64,000 nt of DNA, taken from positions 24,799,867 through 24,863,866 of the forward strand of contig NC_051446.1 in NCBI RefSeq assembly GCF_001649575.2, given 5' to 3'. The notes beneath the pieces are model-generated. The model had not been told where the DNA came from. It saw only the letters and a list, made by a program, of their open reading frames with translations, and did no database searches. The DNA is from Kryptolebias marmoratus. Its lineage: Eukaryota > Chordata > Actinopteri > Cyprinodontiformes > Rivulidae. The number at the start of each line of letters is the position of its first letter. Within the stretch, counting starts at the first letter, position 1. Positions 11,801-23,800 of this stretch are shown here, piece by piece. Both the position numbers and the translations under genes were made by a program.

Positions 11801-14800
11801 TATATCACGATAACGATATATATCACGATATACCCCAATTACGTACGTTGTCTGTTATTCTCTGAAAAATATGAAAAAATAATCTAATTTCTTACCTTTT
11901 TCAAGCTTTATTTCGAAGTGACATTTAACTGAACTTTCACAAATGAGCTCTGCTGCATTTTAGTGCAGCAATATATATGTACCTGTTAGACGTAACAGTA
12001 TCAAATGACAACAGACTCCATTATCTTCGGCCGGCTATAGTTTCACTTTTCACAACTCTCCCGGCTCTTTTACAACTTGTTTGTTTGCACTTTTTGGATT
12101 GTTAAATATTCTTTTTCGTGGTTCTTCTTTAAGTGATAGAAGAGGTTTGTTNNNNNNNNNNNNNNNNNNNNNNNNNNNNNNNNNNNNNNNNNNNNNNNNN
12201 NNNNNNNNNNNNNNNNNNNNNNNNNNNNNNNNNNNNNNNNNNNNNNNNNNNNNNNNNNNNNNNNNNNNNNNNNNNNNNNNNNNNNNNNNNNNNNNNNNNN
12301 NNNNNNNNNNNNNNNNNNNNNNNNNNNNNNNNNNNNNNNNNNNNNNNNNNNNNNNNNNNNNNNNNNNNNNNNNNNNNNNNNNNACAGAAAGCCGCTGCCG
12401 TAAAGCAGCGTCATGTCGCAAACCCACACGTAAAGCAGCGTCATGTCGCAAAACGGAGGTTCTTCTTATTTATCACTTATATAAACTGAATGTATGCAAA
12501 GTGACAACACTAATACATTTGTCGTAGCCTACGTTATAAAATATTTACATGAATCATTGATACAATTATGATAGAAGAAAATATATCACGATAGACACTT
12601 TTCTATCGTCTCCACAATATGTATCATTATATCTCCCAGCACTAATTCACAGTAACCTATTGTCTCATTTGCATCAGGAGAACATGCTGTTGCGATAATA
12701 TTGTAATATTAAATGTCTGTAACTTACAGATAAAAGGCTAAAATATGGTGTCGTAGCTGAGAGTCATCCCAAAAGCGTTCTCTGAGCTCAAACAGATCAT
12801 TTGAGATTTTGTTAAAACCTTAAACATGCAAGGTGCCGGGGGATATTTAATCCTTTCTGGTTTTAAATGTATTTATTTACGTCTTTATTTAATCTGATGT
12901 CCTGTTTCTCGTGTGTGAAGGTGGTGCAGTTCAAGCAGCAGTCCAGGCTGGAGGAGAAACGGAAGAAGGCTCTGGACCTTCAGCTCGACTTCATCGTCGG
13001 ACAAACCGAGAAGTACTCGGACCTCCTCAGCAAGTCGCTCGCACCCGCCAGGCCTCTCGAGACCGCCGCGTCTCCCCAGAAAGCTCCGCCCCCTCCCGTG
13101 GACGAAGACGGTAAAAGTTTCTTCCTGAACGCATCTCCTCCAAATAGTCCTTTCTGTCAACCTGTTAAAGAGCGCTTTCAGGCCTGATTCAATGAATCAG
13201 ACAGAAACGTTGTCATAGCAACCCACCGATGACTGAATGTCCTTAAGCGTACGCAGAGGTAAAATGCTTCATAGAAACAAAAGGCTGTTCGTCCCTGTCA
13301 AGGTCGCTGCTACTTGGAATCATGCTCTCAAAGTTCTGTGAAACACCCGAGCGCAGCTTCTTCATTTAAGACGATTCCAAGAATTTCAGAGCAGGAAAAA
13401 AAACGAATTCATCCAGAGAGCCTAACGCTGCGTGGCACCCATCAGGCTCGGGAGTCGTCAAACCTGTGAGACGAGTCTGCTGCACGTGTTATCAGTGACA
13501 TTTGATTTGAAACGTGTGGAGGCGAGCAGCGAACAACCACAATCTCTTACTGTTAAAAACAAAAAAAAACTACATTTTCACTATAACGAAAGCTTCCTGA
13601 AATCATTTTTTTGTCTTTAAGACGTGCAGCTGAGACCAGACAGTTTAAAATGTTCCTGCTGTTAGACAGACAGCGAGCTGAGAGGAGGTCTTCAGCTGCG
13701 GCAGAGAAACGAGTCGTCTTATTTAACTTCTTGTCTTCATGCAGACAGAGACTTTGAGCCTCCTTGTGAGGAGGAGGACGATGAAGAGACCATAGAGGTG
13801 GAGGAGCAGCAGGAGGGCAATGATGCAGAGAGCCATCAGAGGGAGATTGAACTGCTGAAGGAAGAGGGCATGCTGCCTCTGGACCAGCTGCTCAGCACGC
13901 TCAAACTGCCTCCTCCAGAGGTACCGCCACAAACTGCACTCGATCCGACAGCAGCCTTGAATTACTCAGAAATACAGACACATGAATGCATCTGTTTAAA
14001 GAAATAAGGCTCATTTTAAATATCCAGCATTTAACCAGCAGACACAACATGTCCACGTCTGCTGACAGCTGTTAGCTTCAGATGGTTTAATGTGCATTAA
14101 AATCTGTTTTTAGCAGATCTAGTTTGGGTTGTATCTGCGTATATTCAGACAATTATTTAAAGAAGTCCGGTGAGATTCTCTCTCTTTAGCCTCCATCAGA
14201 TCAGAGGTCGGTAACTCTGATCCTCAGGGCCACCATCCTGCAGGTTTTCCTTGTTCCTCTGCTCCAACACACCTGATTCAGAGGTTAAATCACCTCTTCA
14301 TGTTCTGCAGAAGCCTGTTAATCACCCATTGATTCAGATCAGGTGTGTTGGAGCAGAGGAACAAGTAAAACATGCAGGATGGTGGGCCGGTCATCATATC
14401 AAAGCAGCAGATTTGTGTAAAAAGTTTTAACAAAAACCTAAAAAAAAAATTCTTGGACTTGGAAAGTGGAAACAAAACAATATTACCATTAAGAGTGGGA
14501 ATCACAATATGAGAAGTTATTTGACAGTCCAGAAATACACTTCTGTTTGTATTTATTACAATATCTGTCTGGATATGAACACATGATGTCCGTGAAAAGT
14601 GCTGAGGAGTTGAATAATGTCGTCATCTTCAACTTTCTCTTCTTTGGCCGGATCCATAAACTTCTGATTCTGCAAGCTGGAAAATCTGATTATAAAGCCT
14701 CATATTGCTTATATTATTATTTAAACTTTAGTATTTTGTCAACTATCAGTGCTGTCAGATGTATTTATTGTAACATTTATTCCCAAATCACAGACCACCA

Positions 14801-17800
14801 ACTTTATTTATTTATTGGTGAATAAATGGGACAAAGTTTGACTGAATTTCTGCTTTTGTTGGATTTCTTGTGCACCTGTCTTTGTCTTTTTAACCCCTGA
14901 AAATCTTGCTAAACTAGTTTCATTCTGATCCCGTTAAACTTGTTTTGACAGCTCATCTTTAGAATACATGATTATTACGCTTGAATAGATGCAAACGTTG
15001 GATGCATCTGAGGATAATCAATGTTTTAAATGTAGGACTCGGGCTCAGAGGAAGAATGCTCAAATGAATCGTCTTCATCGGAGGAGGGAGGGGAGGAAGA
15101 TAGAGAATTCACAGCCAACGAGGAGGACGGTAAGAATAATTCATGCTGAAAAAGCCTTGAATCTTTGGTAAATTTTCTAGTTTTACACTCAGAAATTAAG
15201 ATTAATTATTATAGTCTCATTTTCTTTGAATACGCTGAAATCAACCAGTTTCCCGCTCTTATTTTTTATTTATTTGATTGAACTTCCTGTGTCCAGCTGA
15301 GGATGAGGAGGACACCATAGCAGCTCAGGAGAAAGTTGAAGGAAACGTCAATCATGCTGAGGAACTCGATGACTTGGCCAAAGAGGGTGAATCTTTTCTC
15401 ACATTTTTATTCATTTATTATTAAAAAAAAAACTTTTTTGATGTTCCTCAAATGTTTTTATTCTCTCCCTCTTACATAGCATAGCTGTAAAACTTACTTT
15501 ATTACAGATGATTTATTAAAATAAAATCATCTTCTGGTCACAACAGTCTGGCTGCTTCTCTCTTTATTTAAAAACAGAAGAAGTAACCCGACCCTGACTC
15601 TTTCCTGCTCATCTTTCAGGCGATATGAGTCTCGAAGAGCTGCTGGAGAAGTACAAAGGGGCGTATGCGTCAGACTTCGAGGCTCCTTCTGCTTCTGGCT
15701 CTAAAGGAAGCTCTGATTCGGAGGTGTCTGGGGATGAGGAGGTGGAGAACGAAGAAGATGAGAGCGACGTGGAAAGCAACTCTTCCTCCTCGGGTACTCA
15801 GGCGCTCCGAAAATCAAACTCATCTCGCTTGAGTTTATCTGTTTTCCTTAAAGACAAAGATGTGGGAACTTTGGGGTCACTTGTTCCGACATGTTTCTTC
15901 AGATTCCCCCGGAGACAGTGCAGAGGGAGATGAGACTGAGAATGATGAGGAGGAGATTGATGAAGAGGATGACGAGTGCGGCGATGAAGGGATGGAGCTT
16001 TTGCTGAAGGAGGGAGACCACAGCCCTCCTTCCTCCAGCTCACGGCCGAAGGAGATCAGCCATATTGCTGCGACAGCAGAGAGTCTGCAGCCGAAAGGCT
16101 ACACTCTGGCTACGACGAAGGTCGGGTTTAAATGGTTTTAAATCTTCTCATATTAGTTTCTTCTTCCAGTTCTGGGCTGTAAATTTCTCTTCTGTTTCCC
16201 GACAAAAGGTAAAGACCCCCATCCCGTTCCTGCTTCACGGCACGCTGCGGGAGTACCAGCACATTGGGCTGGACTGGCTGGTCACCATGTACGAGAAGAA
16301 GCTGAACGGGATCCTGGCCGATGAGATGGGTCTGGGTAAAACCATCCAGACGATCGCTCTGTTGGCTCACCTCGCCTGTGAAAAAGGTAACGGCCTTTAA
16401 GCTTTCAGGGATTTCTGCACACACGGCTCTAAGATTCCTGTTAAGATTCTGGTGTGTTTTTTAGGGAACTGGGGTCCTCACCTCATCATTGTTCCCACCA
16501 GTGTGATGCTAAACTGGGAGATGGAGCTGAAGCGCTGGTGTCCAGGGTTTAAAATCCTCACCTACTTCGGCAGTCAGAAGGAGAGAAAGCTGAAGAGACA
16601 GGTAATACATACCTGCCTTTTGATGGGAGCTGAAATCTTGATGGAAAAGCAGATAATTCTGCTATAATTGAGCGCTGCTTCAGGATTTCTGAGCGCCTTG
16701 GTCCACTCTGAACAAATGTGCTGAAAATTGAAAACCAGCGAAATCTTTTCTCCCGTTTCTTTTCTCAGGGTTGGACGAAACCTAATGCTTTCCACGTGTG
16801 CATCACTTCGTACAAGCTGGTTCTGCAGGATCACCAGGCCTTCAGGCGAAAGTCGTGGCGTTATCTGATCCTCGACGAGGCTCAGAACATCAAGAACTTC
16901 AAGTCCCAGCGCTGGCAGAGCCTGCTGAACTTCAACAGGTCTGTAGAGCCTCAGCAGACTCCAAATAAAGGATCAGAGCCTATATTTCAGCTGTTTTAGC
17001 ACTGAATGCTGGAGATTTACAGCCTGATCTGTGATTTCAACCGGATGCGAGTGATTATCTTGATCATTTTGTCTTAAAGCCGTTGATTTGTTTTCAGTAG
17101 AGAGACCTTCTGTTTCTCTCTGTAGTTGTTCTAATTCACAGAAAGAGAAATTCTGATGTTCTGATGTTTAAAAATCTTCTTTTCCTTCTTTGTTTTAGTG
17201 CTATGATTGTTTTTTTTCAGTCCAAAGTATTTCACCACTGCATATTTATTAATTATGACGTACAAGCATGTGAAGATTTATTGAACGAGATCAAGCTCTT
17301 ATACCTGGCCAATTATTATTCATTCATTTGAGGTTTTATTCGGGATGAGAAACCAGATCATTGCTGCTCTCCGGTGGCTTGAAGGAGCTGACAGATGTTT
17401 ACAAAGTTTACTTTATTTAAACAAAAAGCTGCAACACGTAGAGTTGGATCATTTACATGTCGTTTTAATCTAATCATCTTTACCCTAAAGCGCAGAAAAG
17501 TCTCGCTCTCTGTCTGACGACGTAACCTGATGTCTGAGAGGACAAAAAGTATCAAAAAACAAATATTTAAATACGTATCAGGATGTCACTACAAAGAAAG
17601 TGCAGATTCAGCTTTTTGTAGTTTTTCACTTGGAAAAATCCTCTAACTTTGAACAGTTTCTCCACAGACTGTAGTTTTGTCTGAAAGTGGAGCTTTTCTC
17701 AGCTGAATCTTCACAGCTGAAACTGTTTGTTCTGTAACGAAGCGGACTTGCCGTCATTTGGCTGGAGGTTTTGCTCCAGCTGGTGGTAATTTCTCACTCA

Positions 17801-20800
17801 GACGGGGCTCCGAGCGCAGCAGGAGGTGCTCTCAGTTTTATCATGTACAGTCGTTCCTTCTCTGAAGGTCTACAGGAAGCAGATGGAGAATAAAAGTGCA
17901 CACCTGTGGTTTATTGGGTCGTGGAGGATAAGAAACTAACTCTGCAGAGGAAAATCCTGCAAGAAATACATTTATTTGATTCTGTTTGAGAGATGCTACC
18001 ATAAACTTTCTAATCAGGATTACTTTTGATAAAAAACAAATTAAATCCACTGTATGTTCATATTTACCATCAGTTTGGCTGAATTTTGTAGCTTTAGTAA
18101 AGTTTATGAATTTATAAAGCACAATTAAAGAGTGCAAAGAAATAAAGCAGAAATATATTAAAGCATAAATGTATTAATTACGTTGAGATTAAGCGAGAAT
18201 AAAAATCTGAGTTGTGTTTTAAAGGTATCAAAGAGGAAAACAAAGTGAGTGGAAGTCTGCAGCTCTTTATCTAATTTGCATATCGCCCGCCGCCTTGCAG
18301 CCAAAGGATCTTATGTGATTTGTTGGGGATGACTCTCAGCTACTACCACACCTAATATTAGTACAACGGACTGAGTTGGAGCCTTTTTTGTTTGCTAAAA
18401 TGGTTTATCTGTGGCAGCCATCTTGAATCAAGTTGACTCTAGTTAAGTTAGGTTATAGATATCCATCCAGTGATTACTTTCTGAGAGTTTAATTAAAATC
18501 CACCCTGTGGTTTGTGAGATATTTTGCTAACAGTCAGACAAAGAGTACCGTGGCAGCAGGCAGGAACTAACAGCTAAAAGCCGTCATTTAGAGGAACCAG
18601 GAGATCTGGAGCTGGAACGAGGGCAGATCTTCTCAGATTTATACTCCGAGGTGATGATGTCTCTCCTTCTGGTGCCAGTTCAGAGTCTGGCTGCAGAAAT
18701 CTGGACCATCTGCAGACGAGACAACGCTGAAATCATAAAAGCTGCAACGATCCAGTCTTGAAGTGATTAGGGCTGTGTTAAAGAATGAGCCTTTTAGCTC
18801 TAATTTAAAATGTGACTTGGAAGGAAATGTCTCCAGTGTGTTTGTATTTATGTAAATGCTAAATTAGCATATTGTTACAATCAAAAAGTATCTGATACGT
18901 GGCCTTCAGCAGCGGTTTTTAAACACTGAAATCTTACTCAAAGAAAGGAAATCCTCGTGATACGTTTCTACCATCTGCCCCTCACAGCCACCGGCGCCTG
19001 CTGCTGACAGGAACCCCCCTGCAGAACAGCCTGATGGAGCTCTGGTCCCTCATGCACTTCCTCATGCCCCACGTCTTCCAGTCCCACCGCGAGTTCAAGG
19101 AGTGGTTCTCCAACCCGCTCACGGGGATGATCGAGGGCAGTCAGGAGTACAACGAGGGCCTGGTGAAGAGGCTCCACAAGGTGCTGAGGCCGTTCCTGCT
19201 CAGGAGGATCAAGGCCGACGTTGAGAAGCAGATGCCCAAGAAGTACGAGCACGTAGTGCGCTGCCGCCTCTCCAAGAGGCAGAGGTTCCTCTACGACGAC
19301 TTCATGGCACAAGCCTCGTGAGTTCCCTGAACCGCTGGGTTCGAAAGAAGAATGTTGATTTTTAACGGATAACTGCGAGAAATTACATTTTCTGAAAAAC
19401 CGCAGATCGAATGCTGAACGACTGAATCGTTAAAGTTAAAACGAGATCAGAAGCTAAGAACAGTAAAATGATTGCTAGAAGAAAATCCTAAAAGCTGAAC
19501 TAAAACGTACAGTTAGGAAAATTGCAGCTAAAAGCTTTAATTAGCAAAATCTGAAAGTAGCACAGGAAGACAAAAATGGATGAAATATTGTTTAATAGAT
19601 TTCAGAAACAATGTATTTGAAGGAACTGAAGAGGACTTTCTGTATTTCTATGGAAAAATTAAAAGTCGGAGCACACTATTCTCGAACGAGCAGAATGTTT
19701 TCATGTAAAATAGCAGAAGGTAGTTTGACCTCATAAACTATAAACCAGCAAACAACGGCGTGAGTCAGAACAGGTGAATATTTAAGCATTAATGTTCATT
19801 CACTCTGACGTCTTGTTTTCTGTCTGGTTCCCAGAACCCGGGAAACGCTGGCCAGCGGTCACTTCATGTCTGTGATTAACATCCTCATGCAGCTGCGTAA
19901 AGTGTGCAACCACCCCAACCTGTTTGACCCCCGACCCATCCAGTCTCCCTTCATCACGCAGCCCATCGTCTTCCATACGGCCTCGCTGGCGCAGGATGCA
20001 CTGGAGGTTCCTCCTCTGAAGGTTGGCAGAAAGAAAACTGGAGCTTCGGTTTGAGCGTTAAATCATTAACCTAACCCCCTCCCCCCCTCCTTTCTCCTGT
20101 CAGTGCTGCGACCTGTCCATGTTTGATCTCGTTGGTTTGGAGAGCCGCGTGTCTCGGTACCAGGCGGATGTGTTCCTGCCGCGTCACGAGGTCAGCCGCC
20201 AGCTGATCCAGGAGATCGTGGAGTCCCCAGAACCCCCTCCGAGACCCAAACCGGTCCGCATGAAGGTCAACAGGTACGAGCTGCACCGACTAAAAAACTG
20301 TCAGATTAGACTGACTATCGGGTCAGTCTTTAACTTAAACTCAGTATTTTAAATGTTGGAACTTTGTGAATTTTATTAGTTTGGTAAATATTTTTGGTAA
20401 TTAAGGTTAAGACCGGATGGAAAAACTTCTTTGAAACTCGAACCTTGAGCACATATTCAGTGTTTTACATGTTTTCCCTTTAGGATGTTCCAGCCGCCTC
20501 CCAAAGGAGACAATCGGTCCGTTCTGTTGATGAACAAACCCACCTGCTCAGTTCCTCCTGCAGCTCAGACGCCCAAACCTCCTCCAGTGTCTGAGGTCAG
20601 CTCAGCTCCTGCACCTCCTCCTGCTCCTGCAGTTCAGCAAGGCAAGTGGAAAAAATAATAATAAAAGCACTGAGAAGACTTCAGGAAGGAAAGGACTTGA
20701 AGATGAAACCAAACCTTTTCTCTACATATTTTTTGACGCTTCGTTTCGTTTTTAGTGGTATGTTCGGTGGCACCCACGCCTCCGCCTCGCCCCCCGATGA

Positions 20801-23800
20801 ATCCCGCTCCTCAGACTGCCGTGAGATCCAGCGCTCCGAAACCGATGCTGACCATCCGGCCCCCCGTCGCTCCGAGTGCAGCAAACGTTCCGACTCATCA
20901 GAGCCCGAACCCCGGCAGCATCATGCCCCAGAGGGTTTTACTGAGTCCAGACATGCAAGCAAGGCTGCCCTGTGAGTGGATTAATTTCAGAAAGCTGTTT
21001 GATGAAGACCACCCCTGATGAAGTTTTCTAACCATCGTCTCTTCCTCCCTCAGCCGGTGAGGTGGTGAGCATCGCCCAGCTGGCCTCTTTAGCAGGTCGG
21101 CCCGTGTCGTCGTGTCAGGGCAGCAAACCCGTCACCTTCCAGCTCCAAGGGAACAAACTGACTCTGTCCGGAGCTCAGATCCACCAGATCCCAGCAGCGA
21201 CGCCACGCCCAGTTCAAGGTTGGTGTTTGGACCCCGATATGGGTCAAACAAAGATTCAAAACAATCAAATAAAAATGATATTATTGTTTTTTGGTAAGTC
21301 TGTGTTGTCATTATCTCTGTGTATGCTTTATGCTTATAGATACATTTAACAAAATAAGATGTTTCTACTACAGAAATAAAAGTCCAACACCGGTTAATGT
21401 AACCAGAATATGTTTCATCTTCAACAAAAATTGACATATGTACTAAAATTAACTGAATAATTACTTGGTGATTATTAAATACGGCTGCAAAAAACTGGGA
21501 AACATATCCTTTTTTTAATATAAAGGATGTGTTTTTACTCTGCTTAAGGAGATGATAAAAGAAACGTTGACAGTTTGACATTCAGAGAATTTGACCATCT
21601 ACCTCCTGCTCATTTCACTCCGTTATGAACCCTCCTAAACACAAAGAGTTTGATCAGAGTCTGTTTCTCTGCAGGTAATGTGATGCACCTGGTGTCCAGC
21701 GGCGTCCAGCATCACCTCATCAGCCAGCCGGCTCAGCTGAGTGTTCAGACAACCAACACACCCGCGGCTCCCTGTGTGAACAAGCTGCCGCACAACGCCT
21801 CACCTCAAGGTATCTACAGATCACGACACAGGAAGCTGAGCTCGGTGTCGGAATCGGACTCATTTCTGACGGGTTGTTCTGTGTGATTTCAGTCCCCTCG
21901 CCCATGGTGAGCAGCCCCGGCGTGGTGAAGATCGTCGTGCGTCAGTCAACAGGCAAGGAGGGCGGGCCCGTGCCCACGCTGGCAGTGGCCCCTTCCCCGC
22001 GTGTCGCTCAGGCGCCACCCCCCTCCCTGCACCCCCACACCAACACTACACCTGTGAGGAGCACAGCTCCGCTGCAGATCGCCCCTCGCACCCCTGGTCC
22101 TGCTACTGCCCACTACACCATAGCTCCTCCCAGACACCCGAGCTCCGCCCCTAACCAGCCCCAGCTGCCGCGTCCTGTCCTCAAAGTAGTGCAGCCGCCT
22201 CCGCCCAGCACCGAGCAGCCAGGTGAGCGCGCACGCTTTCTGAGGCTGGAAGAAACCGAGCCAACTTTTTAACATTTAAAAAGGATTGTTGGGTTTTATG
22301 CAAAGCTTCTTCTCTTTAGGTTTTATTTTGTTTTTAAACAGAACCTTTAAACCACCTGACTAAGGCAGTAAAAAGCAAAGCTGTCTTTTATAATCCAGGC
22401 TTCTTGCTTCTCATTTCCAGCTCAGGCAGCTCCCTCTCCATCTGTGTCCAAATCCTCCGCGGCACCACGGGACGGCGGCGGCACTCAAACACCAGTTTCC
22501 TCAAAGTCAAAGCCCGGTGTGCGTCCAAAACCCAACCCTCCACCCAGGAGGCTCCCTCGTCCACCTCCACGCTCTCCTTTCCACATGGTAAGCCTGTCCA
22601 TATCCTCCAACCTTTAAATATAAATATACCGGGACGCCTTGTAAGAAGAACAGAAATATGATCTAAAAAGACACGATCTCTGCTGTTTCTCCTGCTTCTC
22701 TCTCATTTCTCTGCATTAACAGTCATGGCTGGCTGACAGCCTCAAACAGCAGCGCGACAGCCGGCTCGACTTCATCTTCGGGGTCAACAAGCGCCGCTGC
22801 GGGGCGAAGCCCATGTACGGCCGGGAGGTTTTGGACTTCCTGACTTTTCTGCCCGGTCCTCGTCCGTCTCCAGCAGCTCTGAAGGCTGAGGGGGAGTGGG
22901 GTCGTTCCGGCCACAGCAGCTGTCTGTTCGCTCAGCGGCAAAACAAGGACGACTTCTGGCTTCGGAGTCCTACTTTAGGAGAGGCCATGAACAGCATCGA
23001 GGAACGGCTGGAGCTCCTCGGTGACATAACAGAGCGGTAAATAAATAATCTCCTTACCAACAAACCGGATCCTAACTGAGAATAAAAATTCGTAAGCTGA
23101 CTAATTGTTGTTGTTTAGGTTTGTGTTTGCGATTCCTCCAGTGGAGGCTCCTCAGATCTCCATGCACTGCTGCCATCCTCCTCCATCTCTGAGCCACAAG
23201 CAGGCCGTCTTCTCCACCATGCTGTCGGCTCAGGTGGCTCCGCTCACTCGCAGCCTCCACCACATCCAGTGCAACATGAGGACTCAGTTCCCCGACCTGA
23301 GGCTCATACAGTACGACTGTGGTGAGTTGTTCTTGCTGCATGTTCAACAAGAGGAGCGGGAAAAGGAAGAACGTGATTTAAAAACACACGTCATGGCATC
23401 AGGAGGTTAGGAAAAACGACTCGGGCTTGAGTTTCAGTTTGTAAGAAAACAGCAGACCTCAACAAGCTGCTCTCTGTCCAACAGACCATAACACAGAGAA
23501 TTCCCCACCCGGGGTTTTCTGTAAACTTTTATCAGGTCAGATAAACTCAACGAACATATCTGGGATTTTTTGGGGGGAATTTTAACATCGTAGTGAGTTT
23601 TTGAAAAGAATGAAATTTGCTTTTAGTATTTTCCAGGTCAGGATAATTATGGAAAACAGAAACTAAAATATGCCTCCAGACTGTTCTTCTTGTTCAGTTT
23701 CTGTTCTTTTCACATTAATTGTACATAAAATATGAACACATGATGTCACAGAGAGGGTGAATCAGAGTGAGACTGATTTTAAAGTTGTTTTTATATGGAT

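Larger units (their letters stand above)
11605..12652. mobile_element. hAT-like nonautonomous DNA transposon with 8-bp target duplication
   Basis: The element runs from 11613 (TAGTGCTGGG) to 12644 (CCCAGCACTA). Its terminal inverted repeats are about 100 bases long: GCGATATAACGATGCACATC onward at the left is mirrored, with scattered mismatches, by the sequence before 12644. It is flanked by ATTCATAG (11605-11612) and ATTCACAG (12645-12652), an 8-bp target-site duplication with one mismatch. Eight-base duplications and a (T/C)AGTG start fit the hAT superfamily. No transposase is visible, but 232 bases of the interior are undetermined. Confidence 0.72.

Noticed and set aside
12050..12527. Several frames of 118-148 codons
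   Set aside because: They run through 232 undetermined bases and have no support.
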